64,000 nucleotides of DNA from VMCP01 sp964527775 (GCA_964527775.1 CAZGQS010000011.1:1-64000); one strand, 5' to 3'; counted from the stretch's first letter, positions 1 through 8,597 are shown. Notes: a model not told the origin generated them from the letters alone. Numbers and translations are program-made.

Positions 1-29
1 CCCTGGGAAAGTATGTCGCCGCCAACCTT
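1..29 (+). rRNA. rrf: 5S ribosomal RNA, 3' end (partial)
   Basis: The first bases read CTGGGAAAGTATGTCGCCGCC, which matches the conserved 3' part of bacterial 5S rRNA (the GGGA-AGTA-GTCG-GCC block of helices IV and I). The rest of the gene, and presumably the 23S and 16S genes, lie before the window. The exact 3' end is uncertain by a few bases. A strong intrinsic terminator follows at once, as expected for the end of an rRNA operon. Confidence 0.72.
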
Positions 30-40
30 ATTGATTGAAA

Positions 41-71
41 AGCCTCACCCTTAAAGTGAGGCTTTTTTTTT
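41..71 (+). terminator. Rho-independent terminator of the rRNA operon
   Basis: A perfect 8-bp stem (AGCCTCAC at 41-48 with GTGAGGCT at 56-63) closes a 7-base loop and runs into a tract of eight or nine T. It sits 12 bases after the end of the 5S rRNA. Confidence 0.85.
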
Positions 72-105
72 ACACTTGCTTTACCGTATTTTGCAATTAC
101 ATTTC

Positions 106-894
106 ATGAAGTATCCCTTTATTCTAGTATTCTTTTTTACTTACAACCTTCAAGCCCAATCTGGCGTTGGTACCAATATCCCCATTAATAAATTACATAT
201 TTTAGGAGATACCGCCTCTCCTTTGAAATCTGGTGTTGCTCAGAATTCATTGATGCGGCTTTCCAATACAAGTTCAGTTTCATCACTCGATTTTGGAATT
301 TCGAAAGACAATTATTCATGGATACAAGCTAGAAGTAGTTCATCCTATGCTGTGAATTATCCAATTTTATTGAATCCAATAGGTGGAAATGTTGGCGTAG
401 GAATTACATCGCCCAGTGAGAAATTATCCGTCAATGGCTCTGTGTTAGCCAATGGTACAATTCGCTCTGTCAGTGCTGGTCAAATCTTGAATAGTGTATT
501 TTTAAATGAAACAGATCTAGGTATTTCCAATAATATCCAAAATTCATCCACTACTGAAACTACCGTTGTTTCCTATACGTATAACCCTGTTTCGTCTTCA
601 TCCAAGATTTATATTGAATTTGATACTAGAGCCATCATTTCAGGTGGGGGACCAGATGAATTAGTTGCCTATATAAATGTTGGTTCCTCTAAAATTCAAG
701 CCAATTCAGCTGTTTTTAATACTGCGCAGGGTGGAGGTGGAAGAGGAAATGCTTTATTTCCCATTCAAGGATATTACGTAAATTCATCAACTAACAATAT
801 AACGATATCAATTACCATGGCAAGAGTAAATTCAGATGATACCATTACGGTATCACCTGATATGACTTTGATAATTCAGGAGGTAGCAAGATGA
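106..894 (+). CDS. Secreted surface protein with tail-fibre-like repeats, paralogue 1 of 3
   Basis: This 262-residue protein starts with a signal peptide (about residues 1-18, ending in LQAQ). Two copies of a GVG(T/I)xxPxxKL motif follow, at about residues 20-32 and 97-108, of the kind seen in bacterial and phage fibre proteins (VGIGTTSPSEKL). The C-terminal half is rich in Ser, Thr and aliphatic residues and is probably all beta. No catalytic motif is visible and the function is unknown. ATG 106 is preferred to an upstream TTG at 76 because it places the hydrophobic signal at the N terminus. It is the first gene of a three-gene unit of paralogues joined by ATGA overlaps. A near-consensus -7 element (TATTTTG) lies at 87-93. 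No type IX tail is seen, so the final location is uncertain. Confidence 0.75.
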   Translation: MKYPFILVFFFTYNLQAQSGVGTNIPINKLHILGDTASPLKSGVAQNSLMRLSNTSSVSSLDFGISKDNYSWIQARSSSSYAVNYPILLNPIGGNVGVGITSPSEKLSVNGSVLANGTIRSVSAGQILNSVFLNETDLGISNNIQNSSTTETTVVSYTYNPVSSSSKIYIEFDTRAIISGGGPDELVAYINVGSSKIQANSAVFNTAQGGGGRGNALFPIQGYYVNSSTNNITISITMARVNSDDTITVSPDMTLIIQEVAR

Positions 895-1688
895 GAAACT
901 TATTTTTGATCATTACTTTTGTTTCGAATTTTTTTAATCTACTTGCTCAAACCGGAATCAATACGGTTAATCCCAATTCTCGATTGGAAATTAAAGGTAC
1001 TTCATCAGTTCCTAGTTCCTCCGGAAGTACAAGCAATGGGGTTTTGCGACTGTCTGAAGGTGCTAACTCGAATTTGAAGGCTTTAGATTTTGGATTTAAT
1101 GGTACTAGTTACGGTTGGATACAACCGCGTTTGAACACAGATTACTCACAGAATCACAATCTATTGCTGAATCCAAATGGGGGAGCAGTCATTATAGGTA
1201 ATGGACCTAGTTCGGCTTTATTAAATATAGCAGGGTCGGTAACGGCATCTGGAACTATCAGAAGTACTCAATCTGGGCAGTTATTAAATACCATTATATT
1301 GAATGAAACTGATTTAAGTATATCCACGAATCAGTCTGTTGCTAATTCCACACAAACCATTTTAACATACACTTATACTCCAATTTCAACGAGTTCAAAG
1401 ATCATCATTGAATTCCATGGGAAGTATTCCATTCCTGGTTCGAATAATGATGAATGGAAATCACACTTACTTGTTGGAAGTACTACTCTGCAAACCCAAA
1501 GGAACATTTGGACATTAGCTGATGGAGGTGGTGGGAGAGGATCTACCCTATTTCCGCTTACTGGGGTGTATTCCAATACAACGGGTAGTCAAATTACCAT
1601 AAAAGTAAACGTGGAAGAAGTGTCGGGCGATGATACCTTTACTCTTAATCCTGATATACTTTTTACAATTAAGGAGGTAGCCCAATGA
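891..1688 (+). CDS. Secreted surface protein with tail-fibre-like repeats, paralogue 2 of 3
   Basis: A 265-residue protein with a signal peptide ending in LLAQ at about residue 20, then the same plan as its two neighbours: a GINTVNPNSRLEIKG motif, a block around GWIQPR, an NPNGG segment, the shared GQLLNT-LNETDLSIS block near residues 130-150, and a C-terminal beta-rich domain. It overlaps the previous gene by 4 bp (ATGA) and the next by 4 bp, so the three are probably translated as one coupled unit. The paralogy points to tandem duplication followed by divergence. Function is unknown; a surface or matrix role is an inference from the signal peptide and fibre-like motif. Confidence 0.75.
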   Translation: MRNLFLIITFVSNFFNLLAQTGINTVNPNSRLEIKGTSSVPSSSGSTSNGVLRLSEGANSNLKALDFGFNGTSYGWIQPRLNTDYSQNHNLLLNPNGGAVIIGNGPSSALLNIAGSVTASGTIRSTQSGQLLNTIILNETDLSISTNQSVANSTQTILTYTYTPISTSSKIIIEFHGKYSIPGSNNDEWKSHLLVGSTTLQTQRNIWTLADGGGGRGSTLFPLTGVYSNTTGSQITIKVNVEEVSGDDTFTLNPDILFTIKEVAQ

Positions 1689-2494
1689 TTCGTATTATTT
1701 TAGTTATGGGTTTAATGAGTGCATCTACCTTATTAACTGCCCAAGTGGGTGTTGGGAATTTAAGTCCTAAATTAACTTTGGAAGTTTCAAACACATCTGC
1801 AAATTCCGCTACAACTGGTTCAAGCGCCAATGGACTATTGAGAATACAAGGAAATACCAATACTGGCTTAGATGTTGGAATTATGAATAGCTCAACCGCT
1901 TCTTGGTTGCAATCAAGAAATGTCTCAAATTATTCTAGTAATCTCCCCTTAAAGTTAAATCCGAATGGTGGGAATGTAACCATTGGCTCATTGACTCCAG
2001 GAACATCTAACTTGCATGTTCAAGGGAACATAGCGGCTACAGGATCCATCAGGAGCACTGCAACTGGGCAGTTACTCAATTCAGTTTATTTAACAGAATC
2101 AGATCTTAGTAAAAGTTCAACTACACAGAACAATAGTACAACAGCTACGGATATCATTTCATATACGTATACTCCCGTTTCAAACAGTTCAAGAATTTGG
2201 ATTAAGTTTTCTGCAAATTATGAAATTGGAGGAAACTCTTCTGGTGGTAATGATGAAATTGCCAGTCAATTGCTTGTAGGTAGTTCAGTAATACAAGAAA
2301 AAAGACAGTATTTCCCTGCTGGTAATTCAGGTAATGGAAATCGGAGCGTGAATATCTTTCCTATCTCTGGTGTCTTCGATAATACATCATCTTCATCCAT
2401 CACAATTAAAGTAAACGTTCGAAGAACTGCGGGAGATGACTTAACCAATGTCTTTGCAGATATGGTTTTCAGTATTGTTGAAATCGCTGATTGA
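1685..2494 (+). CDS. Secreted surface protein with tail-fibre-like repeats, paralogue 3 of 3
   Basis: A 269-residue protein, the last of the tandem triplet. It has a signal peptide (MIRIILVMGLMSASTLLTAQ), a GVGNLSPKLTLEV motif, an NPNGG block and the same GQLLNSVYLTESDL segment found in the other two. The C-terminal domain holds a glycine and asparagine rich loop near residues 210-220. It starts in a 4-bp overlap with the gene before it. Its stop codon directly abuts the stop of the convergent methyltransferase gene (2494/2495), leaving no room for an intergenic terminator. Confidence 0.75.
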   Translation: MIRIILVMGLMSASTLLTAQVGVGNLSPKLTLEVSNTSANSATTGSSANGLLRIQGNTNTGLDVGIMNSSTASWLQSRNVSNYSSNLPLKLNPNGGNVTIGSLTPGTSNLHVQGNIAATGSIRSTATGQLLNSVYLTESDLSKSSTTQNNSTTATDIISYTYTPVSNSSRIWIKFSANYEIGGNSSGGNDEIASQLLVGSSVIQEKRQYFPAGNSGNGNRSVNIFPISGVFDNTSSSSITIKVNVRRTAGDDLTNVFADMVFSIVEIAD

Positions 2495-3109
2495 TTATTT
2501 TCGGCCAACCACTCTAATGACGCAGGCCTCACCTACGTGGTACTTTCCCTCATTTAGGTAAGTGATTTCTTCTGAGGCATGAATTTCACGGCATTCGGCA
2601 AATAGATCTCTTACCGAATCAACCGAATAGAGCATATCTAGGTTATCAGGTCCACCAACTTGAGGGTTTTTCTCTCTGTAGGGGATGTTATTCTGCGAAA
2701 AACATTCAAAGATGATTTGACCATCAGGCTTGAGGAAGTCTAACATTTTTGATACAAAGGTGGCTTGTATGGACTTTGGGAAATGGGTATAACTGAAAAC
2801 CAAAACGTCAAAACATCCCAAGGGAAAATCAACAGAATCAAAGCTAGCGATTCTATAATCGATGGTGACGTTGCAGTTTGCAGCGAGATCAGTGGCTTTT
2901 TGTTGGCCTGATTCGCTAATGTCAAAAGCACTAACTTGAAATCCGAGTTTCGCTGCGTATACAGCGTTTCTGCCTTCTCCTTCTGCGGGAAACAATGCTG
3001 ATAGATTTTTGTTGCTGATTTTCTCAAGCTGCTGTTTTACAAATTCGTTGGGTTCGCTGCCGTAAGCCCAGCCTTCTTCTTGATAACGGTCGTTCCAAAA
3101 CTCTTTCAT
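2495..3109 (-). CDS. TehB-like class I SAM-dependent methyltransferase
   Basis: A 204-residue cytoplasmic protein. The N terminus FWNDRY...YGSEPNEFV and the SAM-binding motif I (PAEGEGRNAVYAAKLGF, about residues 40-58) followed by AFDIS are typical of the small TehB/SAM methyltransferase group (family knowledge). A post-I acidic region and LKPDGQIIFECF, a typical motif around beta strand 5, are also visible. The substrate cannot be told from the sequence; relatives include tellurite-resistance and thiopurine-type enzymes. It is a lone gene, convergent with the fibre-protein triplet and divergent from the porin gene. Confidence 0.8.
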   Translation of the reverse strand: MKEFWNDRYQEEGWAYGSEPNEFVKQQLEKISNKNLSALFPAEGEGRNAVYAAKLGFQVSAFDISESGQQKATDLAANCNVTIDYRIASFDSVDFPLGCFDVLVFSYTHFPKSIQATFVSKMLDFLKPDGQIIFECFSQNNIPYREKNPQVGGPDNLDMLYSVDSVRDLFAECREIHASEEITYLNEGKYHVGEACVIRVVGRK

Positions 3110-3181
3110 TGTTGCGAAGTTCGTGGAAATAACGTGCTATTCAATGTGATAATTGTTACCAAACAAATTTGGTTAACCATC

Positions 3182-3189
3182 TACCTTTG
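3182..3189 (+). promoter_or_regulatory. -7 promoter element TACCTTTG of the porin gene
   Basis: A perfect match to the Bacteroidota -7 consensus TAnnTTTG, ending 11 bases before the ATG at 3201. No good TTTG -33 element is seen at the usual distance. Confidence 0.55.
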
Positions 3190-3200
3190 CGAACATCTAT

Positions 3201-4637
3201 ATGGAGAGGATTCAGTATTTCACCCGTCTTTTGGTAGTGGTAATTGTGATTTTTTTGGCAAAAGCCATTTCAGCCCAGCACCAAGAGGTTCCTGAAAAAC
3301 CCGCTATGTGGAAAGGGAAGGCCAAGATTTATTACGATACGGGTGCCTTAGCCAAGGCCTTTCAAGAGGGGACACTGCAAGGACATTTCAGGTACTTTTA
3401 TATGAACACCAACAATTCTCAGCCGTTAACCGATTTTTTCGCAAACGGTGCTGGAGGTGGTATTAGATATGAGACCGCTCCAACACACGGTTTTCAATTT
3501 GCGGTTAGTGGATTTTTTATTTTCAATGTGTATTCAACAGATTTGGGTGTTGTAGATAGTATTACTGGTTTGAAGAATAGATATGAATTGGGGTTGTTTG
3601 ATTTAGAAGACCCTGAAAATAAGAGGGATCTAGATCGGTTGGAAGAGTTTTACCTCAAATACAATTTAAAAAAATCACATCTTACTTTTGGCAGACAGCT
3701 GATCAATACACCTTACATCAATTTACAAGACGGCCGAATGCGTCCCACAGGAGTAGAAGGGGCATGGTTACAGTGGAACGAATGGAAAAACACCGAACTT
3801 AATTTAGGTTACCTTTATTCAATATCTCCCCGCTCCACCGTGGAATGGTATGGGGTTGGCGAATCTATTGGGCTATACGGTCAAGGACTAAATGCCCAAG
3901 GCAAGCCATCGGGTTATATCAATAAAATTGAATCTAAATACATTTTAAATCTAGGGGTACACCATAAATTCAAATACGGAAACATTCATCTTTGGAATTT
4001 CTATGTTGATCGTCTTTTTAATACATCTAGTATTCAAACTGATTTCAATATCCCCCTAGCCAAGAATCTAAATGAGCCCCATTTGTTGTTGGGTTTCCAA
4101 GGATATTATCAAGTTTCGGATTCCAAAGATGACCCTAATCATCAATTGTACATTGATTCAGACCATAAGAGTCATGTAGCCTCGCTTAAATTAGGACACG
4201 ATAACAAACGAAGAAGGTTTTCAATAAATTACACCCGAATATCAAAAAGCAACCGATACTTAATGCCCCGTGAATGGGGACGTGATCCCTTTTACACATT
4301 CCTCTCTCGTGAACGAAATGAAGGCTATGGTGACGTTCATGCTTGGTTGGGTAAATACACGTATAAGATCACTAAATATCATACTTCCATCGCTACCGGC
4401 GCCGGATATTACAAACTTCCTGTAATTCAAAATTACCGTTTAAATAAATACGGAATGCCGTCGTATTATCAGTTCAACTTAGATTTGCGCCACGAATTTT
4501 TTGGCGTTTTTCGTGGACTCGAGGGACAGTTACTCTTGGTAGCTAAACGAGCAGTTGACCCCATTGAAAACCAACGGGCCATTTTCAATAAAGTGAATAT
4601 GTTTCAAACCAATGTGGTGTTGAATTATCATTTTTAG
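3201..4637 (+). CDS. Outer membrane porin, OprD-like family
   Basis: A 478-residue protein with a signal peptide (cleavage near ISAQ at about residue 26). The body carries features I recognise from Bacteroidota OprD-type porins: an early GHFRYFYM strand, AGGGIRYET, the stretch LGRQLINTPYINLQDGRMRPTG-like around residues 160-185, and a C terminus ending in an aromatic residue (LNYHF), the usual signal for outer membrane barrel assembly. It probably forms a channel for small solutes; substrate unknown. It stands alone, with its own promoter element. Its TAG stop is followed directly by the first unit of a heptanucleotide repeat array. Confidence 0.75.
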   Translation: MERIQYFTRLLVVVIVIFLAKAISAQHQEVPEKPAMWKGKAKIYYDTGALAKAFQEGTLQGHFRYFYMNTNNSQPLTDFFANGAGGGIRYETAPTHGFQFAVSGFFIFNVYSTDLGVVDSITGLKNRYELGLFDLEDPENKRDLDRLEEFYLKYNLKKSHLTFGRQLINTPYINLQDGRMRPTGVEGAWLQWNEWKNTELNLGYLYSISPRSTVEWYGVGESIGLYGQGLNAQGKPSGYINKIESKYILNLGVHHKFKYGNIHLWNFYVDRLFNTSSIQTDFNIPLAKNLNEPHLLLGFQGYYQVSDSKDDPNHQLYIDSDHKSHVASLKLGHDNKRRRFSINYTRISKSNRYLMPREWGRDPFYTFLSRERNEGYGDVHAWLGKYTYKITKYHTSIATGAGYYKLPVIQNYRLNKYGMPSYYQFNLDLRHEFFGVFRGLEGQLLLVAKRAVDPIENQRAIFNKVNMFQTNVVLNYHF

Positions 4638-4700
4638 TCTTTGATTCTTGGTCCTTGGTCATTGGTCTTTAGTCTTTGGTCTTTGGTCCTTGGTCTTTGG
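4638..4700 (+). repeat. Heptanucleotide array 1a (TCTTTGG family)
   Basis: Nine consecutive 7-bp units, variants of TCTTTGG and TCCTTGG, start on the base after the porin stop codon and run into the N gap. They are the same family as arrays near 21307, 31779, 33580 and 40923. Confidence 0.9.
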
Positions 4701-4800
4701 NNNNNNNNNNNNNNNNNNNNNNNNNNNNNNNNNNNNNNNNNNNNNNNNNNNNNNNNNNNNNNNNNNNNNNNNNNNNNNNNNNNNNNNNNNNNNNNNNNNN
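4701..4800. other. Assembly gap (100 N)
   Basis: Exactly 100 undefined bases inside the heptad array. The register of the repeats differs on the two sides (100 is not a multiple of 7), so the gap length is nominal and the true array length is unknown. Confidence 0.95.
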
Positions 4801-4967
4801 TTGGTCTTTAGTCTTTGGTCTTTGGTCCTTGGTCTTTGGCTGGCGGCTTCGCCGGAGACTTTGTGACTTAGAGACTAACGCATTGCGTTGCGCCTTTGGC
4901 GCTGCTAACCGCTAACCGCTGACGGCTGATCACCGATCACTGAACACCGATCACCGGTCACTGATCA
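4801..4967 (+). repeat. Heptanucleotide array 1b with GC-rich spacer
   Basis: After the gap the TTGGTCT units continue to about 4836. A non-heptad spacer follows, containing the hairpin GCGCC-TTT-GGCGC near 4890-4902 that recurs near 8559 and, in altered form, near 42418. From 4904 there are nine more in-phase units (GCTAACC, GCTGACG, then ACCGATC and ACTGATC types) to 4966. The last unit supplies the stop codon of the convergent TonB receptor gene (4965-4967). Together with 4638-4800 this fills the 327-base gap between genes. Confidence 0.88.
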
Positions 4968-7040
4968 CCTAAACCCAATATAAAACGTCCTGATTTGATT
5001 GGGCGCATAGACATAGGCGGCATCGAAGGTTAACGCGTATGGATTGTTAGGACTGGCTAGCGGATTGCCTTGAGCATCGTAAATGACCTGTTTGTCAAAG
5101 GGGTCGTTGCTTCGGGCGAGTAGGAATGGGGTGTTTCGTGCGGGTGTCCAGTTGAAAAGATTCTTGATGCCAAAATAGATTTCGCGCGTTTTATTGATGC
5201 GAATATTTACGTTGACGTTGTGGATGGTCCACCATGGAGACGTTGACGGACGAGGGTCTAATTCGCCAAGTACGGGAAGATACATGGGTGAAACGATGTT
5301 TCCTGTATAGTCAATGGTGGTGGTTTTCAATCTATTTTTATACGTAATTGTAAACGATGCATTCAATGATTCAGTAAGAATGGGTCGAATCCATTGGTTG
5401 TTTATTTTCTGTCGGGCGTGAATATAAGTAGCACTTATACGTCCCGAGAACCGGCCGGAATTCATCCAATCAATATTGAAATTGGCGCCGTGATTGATGC
5501 TACCGGAGGTATTGTTGGTGTAAATGATGGCACCTGGATCTGTTTGATAATCAGGGAGGATTCGGTTGTTGAAGAAGGTAAAAAATGCGTTAGTTTCAAT
5601 TCTTAGGAGAGATTTATTCTTGATGGCTTGATTGGTTTCGAAGGATAGGTTAAAATTCTGGGACTCTTCAGGACGAAGTTTCTCTGAGAAGCGGATGGTT
5701 CGTGCTCCGGTAAGGGCCGCGTGGTCTTCGGTGAAAACATTGACGGTCCTAAAGCCTGTTCCCCAGTTGAGCCGCCAAATGGATGCTCCTTGTTTGATTT
5801 TCCAAGCCGCTCGGTAACTAAAAATATTACCGTGGTTGGGATGGAAATCGTATCTAAGTCCCCCGAGAAAACTATGATTTTTGAACGTGTATTGATCTTG
5901 AATGAGGAGTCCGGAAATAGGTACTTTTTGTGGGATGGAATACACGGTATTTCCCAAGGAATCTTTGAAAATTGTGGCGCCAGTATTGTCATCGTAGAAG
6001 GTGAAGCGGTGGTTGAGGGCGGTTAGAAACTGATGTGAACCCAACGACTTTCGGTAAATTCCTTGTGCGAAATAAACCCGTTGAATGGCCTGGAAATGGA
6101 GGGTTCCGTAATAGCTGTTTTGAGCGTGTTGGTTGAAACTACCTTGCAGTTCGAAGGGAGATGAAGTTGAAGGTTTAAAAGATGCGATGGCCTCCCAACG
6201 ACGGGTAGCAATGGTTTCTCCGTAAATGGAATCCCCGCCAGCCAAAGGTGAAATTCCCGAAAAGGGGTTTGAATTGTGAAAGTTGGTTTGTCCGCCCCAG
6301 CGGTCTTCTATGAATTTGCGTACCCCAAGGTTGAAACTAGTTCCCTTGTGGTTTTGGTAGGCAATCTTTTGGAATAGTGATGCCCGATTTTGGAGCGCTA
6401 CATCGGTGAATTGGTCTTGATTGGCATCTCTTTTGGACGGATTCGTGAACAAATTAATACCCGTCAAGGATGTCCAATTTTGATTGATTTTCTTGTTTAA
6501 GGATGCATCTATGTTCGCGTCCAACCAAGAACTGATGCGAACATCTGATTGAAACGAGTTGAATTTTGAAGGTGTTTTGGTGATGATGTTTATGAGTCCG
6601 CCAATGGCTTCGCTGCCGTAAAGGGTAGAGGCGGGGCCTTTAACAATTTCCATACGTTCAATCATAGACGACGGAATTCCCATGAGCCCATAGACGGTTC
6701 CAAGAGAACTGATGATGGGCATTCCATCAATAAGTACCATAGTGTAGGGACCTTCCATTCCATTGATGTGAATGTCGCCGGTATTGCAGATGTTGCAGTT
6801 TACTTGGGGACGAACGCCGCCGGCAAGTTGTACTGATTCAAAAAGGTTGTTTGACGGATTTGCCTTAAAAAAAGAAGTCCGATAAACATCAACGCTTACC
6901 GGACTTTCTGAACGTGAAGTTGCTGTAAGTGAAGTACTTATTACAACTTCGTCGATTATTTTTAGGGAAGTATCGTTTTGTGCATTCAGAGTTTGAATGC
7001 ATCCTAAAATCGCGAAAGCAAATCTTAGGATTCGATACAT
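4965..7040 (-). CDS. TonB-dependent outer membrane receptor
   Basis: A protein of about 691 residues with a signal peptide (to about LNAQ, residue 21), a TonB-box-like start of the mature part (EVVIS), a plug domain (about 30-150) with the typical MVLIDGMPI and MEIVKGPASTLYGSEAIGGLINIIT segments, and a long beta-barrel ending in FYIGFR. The plug holds an unusual NCNICN cluster near residue 79, a possible metal site or disulphide (inference). The ligand cannot be named. It is the second gene of an operon with the lipoprotein gene (3 bp apart), divergent from oxyR. ATG 7040 is used; a TTG three bases upstream is possible. The stop codon TGA lies in a GGTGATC repeat unit. Confidence 0.88.
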   Translation of the reverse strand: MYRILRFAFAILGCIQTLNAQNDTSLKIIDEVVISTSLTATSRSESPVSVDVYRTSFFKANPSNNLFESVQLAGGVRPQVNCNICNTGDIHINGMEGPYTMVLIDGMPIISSLGTVYGLMGIPSSMIERMEIVKGPASTLYGSEAIGGLINIITKTPSKFNSFQSDVRISSWLDANIDASLNKKINQNWTSLTGINLFTNPSKRDANQDQFTDVALQNRASLFQKIAYQNHKGTSFNLGVRKFIEDRWGGQTNFHNSNPFSGISPLAGGDSIYGETIATRRWEAIASFKPSTSSPFELQGSFNQHAQNSYYGTLHFQAIQRVYFAQGIYRKSLGSHQFLTALNHRFTFYDDNTGATIFKDSLGNTVYSIPQKVPISGLLIQDQYTFKNHSFLGGLRYDFHPNHGNIFSYRAAWKIKQGASIWRLNWGTGFRTVNVFTEDHAALTGARTIRFSEKLRPEESQNFNLSFETNQAIKNKSLLRIETNAFFTFFNNRILPDYQTDPGAIIYTNNTSGSINHGANFNIDWMNSGRFSGRISATYIHARQKINNQWIRPILTESLNASFTITYKNRLKTTTIDYTGNIVSPMYLPVLGELDPRPSTSPWWTIHNVNVNIRINKTREIYFGIKNLFNWTPARNTPFLLARSNDPFDKQVIYDAQGNPLASPNNPYALTFDAAYVYAPNQIRTFYIGFR

Positions 7041-7043
7041 CAA

Positions 7044-7478
7044 TTATTTGCGTTTAAACTGGAAAGTGTAAACTTGGCGATTTGGATCGGTTTTGCTTGG
7101 GTCGTATTGAACCATGGTTAACGAAGTAGCATTGAATACTACATCTTCGTATGATTCTTTAGAACCATCTTCAAAAGTCATTTCCAATTTACCACCAGAA
7201 AGGATATATGTACCTTTATCGTTGGTTACATCTGTACCGTCAACCGAAGTAGTTGTAAAGTTGGTACCATCAAAAGTCCCACTGTATTTCAAGGTTGAAG
7301 ATGTTGTGATGGTTGTATCATAAAATTGTTGGTTAGCAAAGAATACTTTTACATTTAACTTTTCCAACTCCCAACCACCTTCAAATTTTGGGGTGTTGTC
7401 AACGGGCGCTTCGTCTTTGCACGAACTAAATGCAAAAACAGTGATAGCCACAAGGGCAAATAGACTTTGAAATTTCAT
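7044..7478 (-). CDS. Lipocalin-like small lipoprotein
   Basis: A 144-residue protein with a lipoprotein signal peptide (lipobox FSSC, Cys at about residue 20) and a mature part of short beta strands: GGWELEKLNV, then YSGTFDGTNFTTT, GTYILSGGKLEMTFEDGS and a C-terminal YTFQFKRK. This is the pattern of Bacteroidota lipocalin-like lipoproteins (family knowledge, moderate confidence). It is the first gene before the TonB receptor and probably co-transcribed with it, so it may be a periplasmic-side or surface partner of the receptor; that role is an inference. Confidence 0.78.
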   Translation of the reverse strand: MKFQSLFALVAITVFAFSSCKDEAPVDNTPKFEGGWELEKLNVKVFFANQQFYDTTITTSSTLKYSGTFDGTNFTTTSVDGTDVTNDKGTYILSGGKLEMTFEDGSKESYEDVVFNATSLTMVQYDPSKTDPNRQVYTFQFKRK

Positions 7479-7529
7479 ACTACAAGTTTAATCGTTAATA
7501 ATGAAATGAACAAGTGAGGTTATTTATAG

Positions 7530-7550
7530 ACTGTAAGGTATATTTACAGT
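7530..7550. promoter_or_regulatory. Inverted repeat in the oxyR / lipoprotein divergent region, probable OxyR operator
   Basis: ACTGTAA (7530-7536) and TTACAGT (7544-7550) form a perfect dyad with a 7-base spacer, 6 bases before the oxyR ATG. It lies between oxyR and the divergent lipoprotein-TonB receptor unit, so it could control both. LysR-type regulators usually bind such sites next to their own gene. Confidence 0.6.
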
Positions 7551-7556
7551 ATAAAT

Positions 7557-8495
7557 ATGACCCTTCAGCAATTGAAATACATTGTAGCGTTGGAAACCCA
7601 CAGACATTTCCAACGAGCTGCGGAAAGTTGCCACGTTGCACAACCAACACTTACCCTTCAAGTTCAAAAATTAGAGGAAGAATTGGGCATACAGATTTTC
7701 GATAGAACTGAATTCCCAATACAGCCAACATCACTCGGATTAAAGATCATTGAACAAGCAAAAAAAGCTCTGTTCTGTGCTGAAGCTATCTACAGCATTA
7801 CCAAAAATGAGAGAGATTCTTTAGATGGTACCTTTAGATTGGGCGTAATTCCAACGGTCGCACCATATTTGTTGCCACTTTTTATCAAATCTTTTACAGA
7901 AAAGCACCCAAATACCCATTTAGAAATTAGGGAAATGCAAAGTGAACGTATTATTGATGCCCTGAAGACTAATGAACTTGATTTAGCCATAATGGCTACT
8001 CCAATTGAAATGGAAGAACTCCGAGAAATTCCACTATATCAAGAGCCGTTTCTCCTTTTTGCCCAGCCCTATCACGAATTGATGTCTCTAAAACGAATCA
8101 AAGCCGAAAATCTCAAGGCTGATGAAATTTGGATTCTCGATGAAGGTCATTGCTTGCGAAACCAAGTGTTGAATCTATGTGAGTCGAATCAAGGGATTGA
8201 TAATCAGGGATTTTCATTTAAGAGTGGTTCCATTGAGACACTGAAAAACATGATTAAATACCATTCGGGGTATACGATCATACCTGAATTAGCTGCACGT
8301 CTAACGGATGACAAAAAGTTTATTCGACGTTTTGAAGACCCACAACCCAGTCGTGAAATTGGTTTGGTATGCCATCAGAATTTTGCGCGCCAACAACTCT
8401 TAATCACTTTGAAAGAAACAATTCAATCAAGCTTACCAGAAGAGGTGTCTCAAATTAAGAAGTACTATTCTTTGAAGTGGCGGGATAGGTTGTGA
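7557..8495 (+). CDS. oxyR: Hydrogen peroxide-sensing LysR-family regulator OxyR
   Basis: A 312-residue LysR-type regulator: an N-terminal winged helix-turn-helix (about 1-60, LKYIVALETHRHFQRAAE) and a substrate-binding-like sensor domain (about 90-300). The sensor carries DEGHCLRNQVLNLC, with cysteines at 199 and 208, the same positions as the redox pair of E. coli OxyR. This makes peroxide sensing by a reversible disulphide very likely. It is divergent from a lipoprotein-TonB receptor operon, with a perfect inverted repeat between them, so the receptor may be an OxyR target (inference). The stop codon is followed within 11 bases by a heptad array. Confidence 0.93.
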   Translation: MTLQQLKYIVALETHRHFQRAAESCHVAQPTLTLQVQKLEEELGIQIFDRTEFPIQPTSLGLKIIEQAKKALFCAEAIYSITKNERDSLDGTFRLGVIPTVAPYLLPLFIKSFTEKHPNTHLEIREMQSERIIDALKTNELDLAIMATPIEMEELREIPLYQEPFLLFAQPYHELMSLKRIKAENLKADEIWILDEGHCLRNQVLNLCESNQGIDNQGFSFKSGSIETLKNMIKYHSGYTIIPELAARLTDDKKFIRRFEDPQPSREIGLVCHQNFARQQLLITLKETIQSSLPEEVSQIKKYYSLKWRDRL

Positions 8496-8505
8496 GGTTG
8501 AAATC

Positions 8506-8597
8506 GGTTATCGGTGGTCGGTTGTCGGTTGTCGGTGATCAGCTCTCAGCTCTCAGCAGCGCCAAAGGCGCAAAGCAACAGCGAAGCTGTCTAGCCC
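8506..8597 (-). repeat. Heptanucleotide array 2 (reverse orientation) and GC-rich spacer
   Basis: Seven 7-bp units (GGTTATC, GGTGGTC, GGTTGTC twice, GGTGATC, AGCTCTC twice) at 8506-8554 are the reverse complements of the GATAACC and GAGAGCT families seen elsewhere. A spacer with the hairpin GCGCC-AAA-GGCGC follows, then the 17-bp repeats. The region lies between convergent oxyR and the M1 peptidase gene. Confidence 0.85.

Noticed and set aside
106..2494. Prophage tail fibre genes
   Set aside because: The fibre-like motif is present, but each protein has a signal peptide and no phage structural or lysis genes are near.
4840..4902. Hairpin GCGCC-TTT-GGCGC as a terminator
   Set aside because: There is no T-run after the stem, and the element recurs as part of the repeat spacers near 8559 and 42418.
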